From: Bryobacterales bacterium
Lineage (GTDB): Bacteria; Acidobacteriota; Terriglobia; Bryobacterales; Bryobacteraceae
Direction: 5' to 3'
DNA: 64,000 bases
NCBI GenBank assembly: GCA_016721425.1
Contig: JADKID010000038.1
Coordinates: forward strand, 620,001 to 684,000
In this document: one piece after another, positions 54,657-62,843 of the stretch
Position numbering within the stretch: the first letter of the stretch is position 1
Layout: each line of letters begins with the position of its first letter
Position numbers and translations under genes: made by a program
The notes under the pieces: generated by a model
What the model was told of the DNA's origin: nothing
The model's input: only the letters and a program-made list of their open reading frames with translations
Databases searched by the model: none

Positions 54657-55625
54657 GTGTCTGTCATCCTGACCGTAATCCTGCTGCTGGCCGCCGTCTG
54701 GTGCACTGCCGCGCTTTACATTGACGTCAGGGCAGTGTGGCTCAGGCTGCCGCTGGCGGCTGTGTTCGCGATCGTGATGGTAGTGGCGATCTTCTGGAGG
54801 AACCGCTGGGTGGGGCGCGGCGTGTGGGTTGCCGGCGTGGTAGCGGTACTCATCTGGTGGTTCTCACTGGAGCCCTCCAACACGCGTAACTGGATGCTCG
54901 ACGTTGCTCAGACTGCATGGGTTGAGATTGACGGCGACCGCATCGTCATGCACAACATCCGCTATTGCGACTACAGGACGGAGACCGACTACACGGCGCG
55001 CTGGGAGACGCGCACCTACAACCTGTCGCAACTGCGCGGCATCGATCTGTTCATTACCTACTGGGGCTCGCCGTATATCGCGCATCCGATTCTGAGCTTT
55101 CAGTTTGGGGACGACACCCAACTCGCTTTCTCCATCGAGACCAGGAAGGAAGTGGGTGAGGAGTACTCCTCCGTGCTCGGTTTCTTCCGCCAGTACGAGC
55201 TCACCTTCATTGCCGCCGACGAGCGGGATGTCATCCGGTTGCGGACGAACTACCGCAAAGACGAGGAGGTGTACCTCTACCGCACTACTGTGTCGCCGGA
55301 GCAGGCGCGGACAATCTTCCTTAACTACCTGAGCTCTTTCAATAGCCTGCACACCACGCCGGAATGGTACAACGCGCTGACTAAGAACTGCACCACCGAC
55401 ATCCGCGTGCAGACCAGGGGCGCAGTTTCGGGCGGATTCATGCCGTGGGACTACCGGATTCTGGTCAACGGACTGGGCGACGAGATGGCCTACGAGCGAG
55501 GCATCCTGGCGGGTGCCCTGCCGTTCGGCGAATTGAAGCGACGGGCGCACATCAACGACGCAGCGCATGTCGCGACCGAGGCCGATTTCTCGCGGCTCAT
55601 CCGCCAAGGCCGGCCGGGGTTTTAA
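54657..55625 (+). CDS. Membrane protein with Lnb/DUF4105-like periplasmic domain
   Basis: The 322-residue product has three N-terminal membrane helices (VILTVILLLAAVWCTAALYI, LPLAAVFAIVMVVAIFW, GVWVAGVVAVLIWWFSL). The soluble part matches the Lnb N-terminal periplasmic (DUF4105) domain: HNIRYCDYRTETDYTARWETR, HPILSFQFGDDTQLAFSIETRKE and WYNALTKNCTTDIR with a conserved Cys. GTG 54657 is preferred because GGAGG lies 8 bases upstream; TTG 54642 would include the ribosome-binding site. Function of the family is unclear. Confidence 0.85.
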   Translation: MSVILTVILLLAAVWCTAALYIDVRAVWLRLPLAAVFAIVMVVAIFWRNRWVGRGVWVAGVVAVLIWWFSLEPSNTRNWMLDVAQTAWVEIDGDRIVMHNIRYCDYRTETDYTARWETRTYNLSQLRGIDLFITYWGSPYIAHPILSFQFGDDTQLAFSIETRKEVGEEYSSVLGFFRQYELTFIAADERDVIRLRTNYRKDEEVYLYRTTVSPEQARTIFLNYLSSFNSLHTTPEWYNALTKNCTTDIRVQTRGAVSGGFMPWDYRILVNGLGDEMAYERGILAGALPFGELKRRAHINDAAHVATEADFSRLIRQGRPGF

Positions 55626-55654
55626 GGCGGCTGGTATCCTGAAGATTACTCCCA

Positions 55655-56896
55655 ATGACTAAGAAGCATGTGAAGCCCTCCCTGCAGGAGATCGTGGAGG
55701 CCGAGGGCCACCTCATCGACTCGCACATCATGGAGCAGATCTTCGACACGGTAGTGGAATACCACGGCCGGTTCGAGGTGGAGCATTTCCATATCGGCAA
55801 GACCAATGCGGATCCGTCGCGGCTGCGGCTGCGGGTGGAGGCGCCGACGGGCGACGAGCTCGAAAGGATGATCGGCGCCCTGCTGGGCCTGGGCTGTACA
55901 CCGGTGGATGGCAGCGATGCCGAGTTTCGAGTGGTCGATCGCGACAGGTGCGCGCCGGAGGATTTCTACTCCACCACCAATCACCGCACGTTGGTGCGCC
56001 GCGGCGGCGAATGGCATGTGGTGGAGAACCAGCGCATGGACGCCATCATTGTGTGGGCCGGGGACAAGCCCTGGGCGCGCCGGTTGCGCGATTTGAAGGC
56101 CGGCGACGAGATTGTGGTGGGGATGCGCGGCATCCGCGTGATCCCGGAATCGAAGGAGCGCGACCGGCTTGCCTTTGCGTTCATGTCGAACGGCATCAGC
56201 AGCGAGCGGCAGGTGGAGACGGCGGTGCGGCAGACGGCCGCGCTGGTGCGCCATGCGCAGGAAAACGGGCAGAAGGTTGTCGTCGTGGCCGGGCCGGTGG
56301 TGGTCCACACGGGTGGGGCGAAGTCTCTGGCATCGCTGATCCGCAAGGGCTGTGTGCAGGCTCTGCTGGCGGGCAACGCGCTGGGCGTGCACGACGCGGA
56401 GGCGGCGATGATCGGCACCTCGCTCGGCGTGCGGCTCTCAGACGGGCGCCAGGAGGAGCACGGGCATCGCAATCACATGCGGGCCATCAATCTGATCTAC
56501 CATGCCGGCTCGGTGGCGCAGGCCGTGCAGCAGGGCCGTTTGAAGAAGGGCATCCTCTACGAGTGCGTGACGCACAACGTGCCGTTTGTACTGGCCGGCA
56601 GCCTGCGCGACGACGGACCGCTGCCCGACACCATCACGGATATGAACGACGCGCAGGAGGCCTACGTACAGCATCTGCGCACGGCCGGACTGGTGCTCTG
56701 TCTGGGCTCGATGCTACATTCCATCGCGGTGGGCAACATGCTGCCGAGCTGGGTGAAGACTGTGTGCGTGGACATCAATCCGGCGGTGGCCACTAAGTTG
56801 AGCGATCGTGGCACGGGGCAGGCGTTGGGTGTGGTGACGGACGTCGGGATGTTCCTCGAACTGTTGGACAAGAGTCTTTCGGAGGTCAAGTCGTAA
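55655..56896 (+). CDS. TIGR00300/LOR-SDH family protein, archaeal-type ornithine cyclodeaminase
   Basis: The 413-residue product fits the TIGR00300 family along its length: SHIMEQIFDTVVEYHGRFEVE, PEDFYSTTNHRTLVRRGGEW, KVVVVAGPVVVHTGGAKSL, ALLAGNALGVHDAEAAMIGTSLG and VCVDINPAVATKLSDRGTGQA. Members include the methanogen NAD-dependent ornithine cyclodeaminase and the C-terminal part of cyanobacterial arginine-guanidine enzymes. It may turn ornithine into proline plus ammonia. The stop overlaps the queF start. Confidence 0.86.
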   Translation: MTKKHVKPSLQEIVEAEGHLIDSHIMEQIFDTVVEYHGRFEVEHFHIGKTNADPSRLRLRVEAPTGDELERMIGALLGLGCTPVDGSDAEFRVVDRDRCAPEDFYSTTNHRTLVRRGGEWHVVENQRMDAIIVWAGDKPWARRLRDLKAGDEIVVGMRGIRVIPESKERDRLAFAFMSNGISSERQVETAVRQTAALVRHAQENGQKVVVVAGPVVVHTGGAKSLASLIRKGCVQALLAGNALGVHDAEAAMIGTSLGVRLSDGRQEEHGHRNHMRAINLIYHAGSVAQAVQQGRLKKGILYECVTHNVPFVLAGSLRDDGPLPDTITDMNDAQEAYVQHLRTAGLVLCLGSMLHSIAVGNMLPSWVKTVCVDINPAVATKLSDRGTGQALGVVTDVGMFLELLDKSLSEVKS

Positions 56897-57312
56897 TGTC
56901 AAAGAAGGCAGGGAAGGCCGTGAAGGTGTACACCGATGAGCACGCCGCGGCGGGGCTGGACGCGGACATGCCGGACATTGAATGCTGGCCGAACCAGTTC
57001 AAGACCGGCTATTGGATTGAGATCTCCACACCGGAGTTCACCAGCGTGTGCCCGCGCACCGGGTTGCCGGATCACGGCACCATTCAGATCGGGTATGTGC
57101 CGGGCGACAAGTGCCTGGAACTGAAGTCGCTGAAGCTCTACTGGATGGCGTACCGGAATCTGGGCATCTTCCAGGAAAACGTGGTGAACCGCATCTTGGC
57201 CGATTGCGTGAAGGCGTGCCACCCTCACGAGATGACGGTGACGGGCGAGTTTACGCCGCGCGGGGGTGTCTACTCCAAGATCACCGCATCCTGGGCGCGG
57301 AAGGGGAAATAA
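56896..57312 (+). CDS. queF: NADPH-dependent 7-cyano-7-deazaguanine reductase, short type
   Basis: The 138-residue product reduces preQ0 to preQ1 in queuosine synthesis. Landmarks are EISTPEFTSVCPRTGLPDHG with the nucleophilic Cys and the proton-donor Asp, and CLELKSLKLYWMAYRNLGIFQENVVNRIL with the NADPH-binding part. The motif before the substrate-binding Glu is FQE where B. subtilis QueF has FHE. The length fits the unimodular class. ATG overlaps the preceding stop by one base. Its 3' end overlaps the convergent pgeF gene by 32 bases. Confidence 0.94.
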   Translation: MSKKAGKAVKVYTDEHAAAGLDADMPDIECWPNQFKTGYWIEISTPEFTSVCPRTGLPDHGTIQIGYVPGDKCLELKSLKLYWMAYRNLGIFQENVVNRILADCVKACHPHEMTVTGEFTPRGGVYSKITASWARKGK

Positions 57313-57961
57313 CGCCAATGGCTGCGAACATGCGCTGCCCCTGGATGCGATCCCGCCGCCAGGAGTAGAATTCAGCGCCGCCACAGCAGGTGCAGGGAGG
57401 ATCGGTATCGATCTGCGAGCCGGGCACGCCGGCTTTGAGCAACTGGCGCAGGTTGGCCTCGCGCAGGTCGAGCCTCGTTTTTTCGAGGAGATCGCCGCGC
57501 TCGGGGAAGATTCCGCCGAATTCGATTGCCACCTCCGGCCCCACTTCAAAGCAGCACACGCCAATGCTGGGGCCGATGGCCACGGTGAGGTCTTCGGGCT
57601 GGCTTCCGTAGGTTTCAGCAAGGCGTGCGATGGTGATGGCAGCGATGCCGGCGAGCGTACCGCGCCATCCTGCGTGGACGGCGGCCACGGCGCGATGCAC
57701 GGGATCGGCGATCAGCAAGGGGACGCAATCAGCGGTCTTGACGCCAACAAAGACTCCGCAGTCCTGCGTGATCAGGGCATCGCCTTCCACGCCGGGGCCG
57801 CATTGGCGCGCCTCCAGGACCTTGGCGGAGTGGACCTGATGCAGCAACCGGTAGCCGGGCGAGGGCGCCGCGATGGCGGTTCCAAAGGAGTGTTCCAACC
57901 AAGGGAGCCGCGAGAGAAGGGGAGAGATGTAGTAGCCGCGCGGGCTTCTGACGATGCTCAC
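57281..57961 (-). CDS. pgeF: Laccase-domain purine nucleoside phosphorylase/peptidoglycan editing factor
   Basis: The 226-residue product has the YfiH/PgeF blocks: LLHQVHSAKV, VGVKTADCVPLLIAD, VAAVHAGWRGTLAGI, GPSIGVCCFEVG and SWRRDRIQGQRMFAAIG. The metal-binding His and Cys residues are in these blocks. Relatives act on adenosine-type nucleosides and in Gram-negative bacteria prevent misincorporation of serine in the cell wall. The GTG at 57961 overlaps the nuoB stop (GTGA), so the two are co-translated. Confidence 0.93.
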   Translation of the reverse strand: MSIVRSPRGYYISPLLSRLPWLEHSFGTAIAAPSPGYRLLHQVHSAKVLEARQCGPGVEGDALITQDCGVFVGVKTADCVPLLIADPVHRAVAAVHAGWRGTLAGIAAITIARLAETYGSQPEDLTVAIGPSIGVCCFEVGPEVAIEFGGIFPERGDLLEKTRLDLREANLRQLLKAGVPGSQIDTDPPCTCCGGAEFYSWRRDRIQGQRMFAAIGVISPSAPRMR

Positions 57962-58518
57962 GCCGCCGGGTGCTTGGTCTGAGCCACCATCACCTGCTGC
58001 TGGAACTGGGCGAGCATGGATTCTTCCAGCCGCACTTCGGTGGGGCGCTCGACGAGGCTCATCTGGTCGATCTTGTCCTGGAGCTTCAGGAGCGCGTAGA
58101 AGAGGTTTTCCGGCCGCGGCGGGCAGCCGCTGACGTAGACATCGACGGGGACGATCTTATCGACGCCCTGGAGCGTGGCATAGGTGTTGAACGGGCCGCC
58201 CACGCTGGAGCAGGCGCCCATGGAGATCACCCATTTCGGCTCCGGCATCTGGTCATAGATGCGGCGCAGAACCGGCGCCATCTTCAGTGTTACCGTGCCG
58301 GCGACGATCATCAGATCAGACTGGCGCGGGCTGGGGCGAAAGACCTCGGCGCCGTAGCGGGCGATGTCAAAGCGCGCGGCTGAGGCGGCAATCATCTCAA
58401 TGGCGCAACAGGCCAAGCCAAACGTCAGCGGCCAGATGGAAGATTTGCGAGCCCAGTTGAACACGTAGTCCACTGAGGTCACCATGAAGTTGCGCTCGTT
58501 GACGTTCTCCAGATACAT
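57958..58518 (-). CDS. nuoB: NADH-quinone oxidoreductase subunit B, stand-alone
   Basis: The 186-residue product is the NuoB subunit that holds cluster N2 of complex I. Its ligands are Cys37-Cys38 (LACCAIEM), Cys103 (GACSSVGG) and Cys132 (SGCPPRPE). ATG 58518 is chosen because GGAGA precedes it and the family sequence starts there (MYLENVNERNF). No other nuo gene is adjacent: pgeF follows with a GTGA overlap, and a hybrid kinase gene lies 75 bp upstream. It may be an extra or separated subunit. Confidence 0.95.
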   Translation of the reverse strand: MYLENVNERNFMVTSVDYVFNWARKSSIWPLTFGLACCAIEMIAASAARFDIARYGAEVFRPSPRQSDLMIVAGTVTLKMAPVLRRIYDQMPEPKWVISMGACSSVGGPFNTYATLQGVDKIVPVDVYVSGCPPRPENLFYALLKLQDKIDQMSLVERPTEVRLEESMLAQFQQQVMVAQTKHPAA

Positions 58519-58593
58519 GGGGTCTCCGCCAGTTATTGTATCAAGACGTGAAGGTCGGCAATTGGGCAATCCGGGGTGGCGAACAGATGTAGC

Positions 58594-61500
58594 CTAACGG
58601 GTCGGGTCGCCGGCCAGGCGGCCGGGACAGAGGCGAGCGAGGGTGGCGGCGAGTTCGCTGAGTTGAACCGGTTTGGTCAGATAGCCATCCATGCCAGCGG
58701 CGAGGCACTGCTCGACATCGCCTGCCATCGATCCGGCCGTCATGGCCACGATGGGCACGTGACCGCCCGCCGTTGATTCCCTCTTGCGGACCGCTTTGGC
58801 GGCGGAAAGTCCATCCATTTCCGGCATCTGCAGGTCCATCAGGACGATGTCCACCGCGTTGCGTTCGAGTAGATCGAGCACCTCGAGACCGGTGGCTGCG
58901 ACCATGAACGGGCAGCCGAGTTTGGAAAGCAACCGGCCAGCGATCCGTTGGTTGATCGGATTGTCCTCGGCCAGCAGCACGCGCACGTCGTGAAGCAGCC
59001 CGTCTGTCGTTCGGGAATCCGTGGCAATCCCGGAGGCGGGCTGCTGATCCTCGAAGGCCACTCCCATCACTGTGGTGAAGTGGAACACGCTGCCCCCGCC
59101 CGGGCGCCCTTCCACCCAGATGCGGCCGTGCATGGCCTCCACCAGACGTTTTGAAATCACCAACCCCAGTCCGGTGCCGCCATAGGCACGGGTGATGGAG
59201 TTGTCTGCCTGCTCAAACGGCTCGAAGATGATGGCTCGCTTGTCCTCGGGCACGCCCGGCCCGGTATCTTCCACCGTGAAATGCAGCGTGATGGAGTCGC
59301 TGTCGCGGGAGGTGCACTCCACCTTGACGTGGACGCTGCCGCGGTCCGTGAACTTGACCGCATTGCCGGTCAGGTTCAGGATGATCTGGCGCAGGCGGGC
59401 AGCGTCGCCAGCGACGTAATCCGGTAGCCCGGCTGCGAACTCGCAGGAAAGGCTCAAACCTTTCTCCTGCGCTTTGGGCCGCAGGGTGCCCACCGCGTCG
59501 TCCACCGTTTGCCGCAGGCTGATGGGTAGTATGCTCATCGTCAAATGGCCGGCGTCGATCTTGGAGAAGTCCAGGATGTCGTTGAGGATCCCCAGCAGAG
59601 ACTCCGCCGACACCTGCGTGAGCCGCATGTATTCCTGCTGCTCTTCATTGAGCGGAGTGTCCATCATCAGCGAGGTCATACCCAGCACTCCGTTCATCGG
59701 GGTGCGGATCTCATGGCTGACGTTGGCGACGAATTCACTGCGCGCGCGGCTGGCTACCTCTGCCCGTTCCTTGGCGGCGTCGAGTTCGTCAATCACGCCG
59801 AGCAACCGGCGATTGGTCTCCTCCAGACGGTGGGTGCGCTCCGTGACGCGTGCCTCCAGGTCGCGGTTCCGGCCTACCAACTGGCGCAACCGCAATCGGT
59901 AGAGCAACCAGGCGAGCACTGCCGCCGCCAGGACGCAGATGCCCCCAAACCAGAGCGTTTGATAGAAATAGGGCCTGAGGCGAGTTTTTGCGGAGGTCAC
60001 CCGCTGGCTCCAAACGCCGTCGTTGTTGGCCGCCATCACCTGAAACTCGTAATCCCCGGGCGGCAGAGCTGTGTAAAACGCCTCTCGCCGGCTGCCGCTA
60101 TCCACCCATTCCGTTTGATACGGCAACAGGCGGTACCGGTAGCGGACTTTGGCCGGCGCCGCGAGACTCAATCCGACAAATCGCCACTCCAGATTGCGGC
60201 TGCCCGCCGGCAGTTCACCCGCGCCAGCCAGAGGGGTCTCCTTGCCATTGACGACGAGGCTCTCGATCCGGACGGGCGGCGGCAATCGATTGAAGGCCAG
60301 CCGGTTGGGGTCCACCACGGACAACCCCTTCATCGTGGGAAACCAGAGCCTTCCGTCGGGCGACCGGCTGCCGGCGGGTTGTCCGCCGTTGCACTCCCGG
60401 CTGTTGAGCCCGTCGGCGATACCGAATGCGAGAGCATGAATTTCGTGCCCCGAGGCGTTGGTTGGGGCCAGTAGCTCCGCCTTGCTCATGCGGAAGATGC
60501 CGGAACTGGAGCTCACCCACAGGAAGCCCTCGCCGTCTTCCATAATCTGAAAGACGACGTCCACGGGGAATCCGTTCTGGGGCGTATAGGCCGTGAACCG
60601 GCCCGCATGGCGCCTTGTCATTCCGCCGTCAAATGATCCGATCCAGAAGTCCCCGGCGGCATCCTCGTAGATGGAGAAGATGTATTCTCCGGCGAGGCCA
60701 TCGCGTTTGGTGAAGATCTCGAATTGGCCGTTGTTCAGCCGGCACAGTCCCTTTTGCGTGCCGAACCATAACTGTCCCTGGCGGTCCTCGTGAATCACGC
60801 GGACATGGTCGCCCGGCAGTTCGTTGGCGGCCTTGAACCGGCTGATGCGCCCCTGCTGCATGCGGTACAGCCCTCCGCCCATGGCGCCAATCCAGAGGTT
60901 GCCGGCGCGGTCTTCCCGCACACTCAACAACGGACTTCCGGGCAAGCCGTCCTTCGCGGTGAAGGTCTTGAGGTTCCGGAAATCTCCACCCCCGATTCGG
61001 ACGAGATCTCCACTGTAGCTGCCCGCCCAGATGTTGCCGGCGCGGTCTTCATGCAGAGACCAGATGTCCTCACTATCCAGTCCATTGGCACGATTCAGCC
61101 GTTCGGGCGGGCCGCCGCCGGGCGGGATTCGCGAGATGCCGCCTCCGTTGTGCCCAACCCACACGGCGCCGTTCCGCGCCACGAGCACGCACTGCTCCAG
61201 ATTGCCGCCCAGTCCGTCGGCTGCTGTCATGGTTCGGAATGAGACTTCCCGCAGCCTTCGCAGGCCAGCCCCGCTCGCACCCAGCCAGACGCTGCCTTCC
61301 CGGTCTTCATAGATGGCGATGATGGACTCCGCGGCGTACGGGCCCGGGTCATCCTGATAACTGAATTTGCCCGCGGTCCAGCGCGCCAGGCCGCCGCTGA
61401 GCATGCCTGCCCACAAAGCCCCATCGCGATCGCAGGTGAGCGCCCACACCACCTTGCCGTCGATCCGCGCCTCCCGCACGCGCTCGACGCTGCCGTCCTC

Positions 61501-62229
61501 GCGCATGCGGGCCAGGCCGCTGCTGGTGCCAACCCAAATGGTGCCGTCCGGCGTCTGGGCCACTGACAATACTCGCTCGCTGGGCAGACCGTCCTGGACG
61601 CCGGTGTGCGTGAATCGCCCCTCCGCATAGCGGTAGAGGCCGGTTTGTGTGCCAACCCAGATTGCGCCCTGTTTGTCCTCGAAAATCGTGCGAATCGTCT
61701 GCCCCGCCAGGCCGACGAACTGGAGCCGGCCGTTTCTCCACACGTGAAGACCGGCCTTGGTAGCGCCCAGCCAAACCTCGCCGCCTCTCGCCACCTTGAC
61801 GGCGCGCACAGAGACGCCGTGCACCAAAGTCTCTCCCGTTACGGGCTGGAAGACGCCGCCCACCACGCGGTACGCACCGTCCGTTGTCCCGAGCCAGAGT
61901 GCGCCTTCCTTGTCCCTTTGCAGAGACCAGACGAGATTGTTGGTCAGGCCGGGCGTGTTGGTCTTGTCGTAAACCCGGAACGCCTTGCCGTCGAACCGGA
62001 CCAAGCCATAGTAGGTGGCCAGCCAGAGATAGCCTTCCTCACCCTGGACGATGGAGTTGATGGTGTAGTGGGGTAGACCCTCGGCCTCTTCCCAGGAAGC
62101 GTACTGGTAGTGCTTGATCGGCTTGGACGGATCCAGCGCCGGCAGTTGGCCCGCCAGGCCCACGAGCACGAGCGCCAAAAGGGCCAGGCGGAATGGCCAG
62201 ATCTCACTATCGTATTGGAGCCGTCTCAC
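58594..62229 (-). CDS. Hybrid sensor histidine kinase with two-component-regulator propeller
   Basis: The 1211-residue product starts at GTG 62229 with a signal/anchor helix (FRLALLALVLVGLAGQLPAL). Residues about 40-690 are Reg_prop repeats (for example DGLPSERVLSVAQTPDGTIWVG), followed by a Y_Y_Y domain (AAPAKVRYRYRLLPYQTEW) and a membrane helix (TLWFGGICVLAAAVLAWLLYRL). The kinase core has FVANVSHEIRTPMNGVLGMT with the phospho-His, LRQIILNLTGNAVKF, DTGPGVPEDKR and GTGLGLVISKRL. A receiver domain ends it (VLLAEDNPINQRI, DIVLMDLQMPEMDG with the phospho-Asp). It resembles glycan-sensing hybrid systems but lacks an HTH output domain, so a partner regulator must exist elsewhere. Confidence 0.95.
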   Translation of the reverse strand: MRRLQYDSEIWPFRLALLALVLVGLAGQLPALDPSKPIKHYQYASWEEAEGLPHYTINSIVQGEEGYLWLATYYGLVRFDGKAFRVYDKTNTPGLTNNLVWSLQRDKEGALWLGTTDGAYRVVGGVFQPVTGETLVHGVSVRAVKVARGGEVWLGATKAGLHVWRNGRLQFVGLAGQTIRTIFEDKQGAIWVGTQTGLYRYAEGRFTHTGVQDGLPSERVLSVAQTPDGTIWVGTSSGLARMREDGSVERVREARIDGKVVWALTCDRDGALWAGMLSGGLARWTAGKFSYQDDPGPYAAESIIAIYEDREGSVWLGASGAGLRRLREVSFRTMTAADGLGGNLEQCVLVARNGAVWVGHNGGGISRIPPGGGPPERLNRANGLDSEDIWSLHEDRAGNIWAGSYSGDLVRIGGGDFRNLKTFTAKDGLPGSPLLSVREDRAGNLWIGAMGGGLYRMQQGRISRFKAANELPGDHVRVIHEDRQGQLWFGTQKGLCRLNNGQFEIFTKRDGLAGEYIFSIYEDAAGDFWIGSFDGGMTRRHAGRFTAYTPQNGFPVDVVFQIMEDGEGFLWVSSSSGIFRMSKAELLAPTNASGHEIHALAFGIADGLNSRECNGGQPAGSRSPDGRLWFPTMKGLSVVDPNRLAFNRLPPPVRIESLVVNGKETPLAGAGELPAGSRNLEWRFVGLSLAAPAKVRYRYRLLPYQTEWVDSGSRREAFYTALPPGDYEFQVMAANNDGVWSQRVTSAKTRLRPYFYQTLWFGGICVLAAAVLAWLLYRLRLRQLVGRNRDLEARVTERTHRLEETNRRLLGVIDELDAAKERAEVASRARSEFVANVSHEIRTPMNGVLGMTSLMMDTPLNEEQQEYMRLTQVSAESLLGILNDILDFSKIDAGHLTMSILPISLRQTVDDAVGTLRPKAQEKGLSLSCEFAAGLPDYVAGDAARLRQIILNLTGNAVKFTDRGSVHVKVECTSRDSDSITLHFTVEDTGPGVPEDKRAIIFEPFEQADNSITRAYGGTGLGLVISKRLVEAMHGRIWVEGRPGGGSVFHFTTVMGVAFEDQQPASGIATDSRTTDGLLHDVRVLLAEDNPINQRIAGRLLSKLGCPFMVAATGLEVLDLLERNAVDIVLMDLQMPEMDGLSAAKAVRKRESTAGGHVPIVAMTAGSMAGDVEQCLAAGMDGYLTKPVQLSELAATLARLCPGRLAGDPTR

Positions 62230-62349
62230 CGATACCGCCCCTCACCTCTGACTCTCCTGGACAACTGAGTTTCTGGGCTTTGCCGATTGTATTTGAGTTG
62301 TTCGATTCCTGCAAGGCGAGGAAGGAGGCAGCCTTGGACGGCCTAACCC

Positions 62350-62733
62350 CTATCCATAGACGACAGGGTTCTTGTCGAGCCAGTGCTTGTCCCTGGCCTG
62401 ATTCACTTGCTTCAAGGCACCCTTCGCGATAGGGCCGGTAACCCCGCGCGAGCCCCAGATCACGCCTCCGCTGAAGCCCACCGCGGCGCCCACCAATGCG
62501 CCGGCCAGGGCAGTCCTGGAAGACTTTCGCTCGTCGGTCAGATACGCCACCAGAGCGCCCACGCAAGCGCCGATCACCGCGGGTTGCCAGGAATCCTTCG
62601 CCGCCTGCGAGATCTCGGACAATCCGTCCTCCGCCAGGACGTCGTGGCGCGCAGACTCTGCGCCTTTCAACGCTGAACTTGCCAGTTCCTTACCGTACTC
62701 CAGGTTCTCTTTCAGCCAGTTTTGATTACTCAT
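62350..62733 (-). CDS. Small glycine-zipper membrane protein, unknown
   Basis: The 127-residue product has a charged helical N terminus (MSNQNWLKENLEYGKELASSALKGAE). Two Gly/Ala-rich hydrophobic stretches follow (AVIGACVGALVAYLTD and ALAGALVGAAVGFSGGVIWG). They read like the glycine-zipper helices of YMGG or DUF883-type small proteins. It is likely membrane associated. No family is certain. Divergent from the AAA+ gene. Confidence 0.75.
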   Translation of the reverse strand: MSNQNWLKENLEYGKELASSALKGAESARHDVLAEDGLSEISQAAKDSWQPAVIGACVGALVAYLTDERKSSRTALAGALVGAAVGFSGGVIWGSRGVTGPIAKGALKQVNQARDKHWLDKNPVVYG

Positions 62734-62843
62734 GACAGTTTGATCCTACTCCCATCATATCGGGTTCGGTTGGCCATCACGGTATACTTCCACTCCGAAA
62801 CTCCGAAAATGTCTGAGCCACGCAGCATCTCGTATCGTCGATA

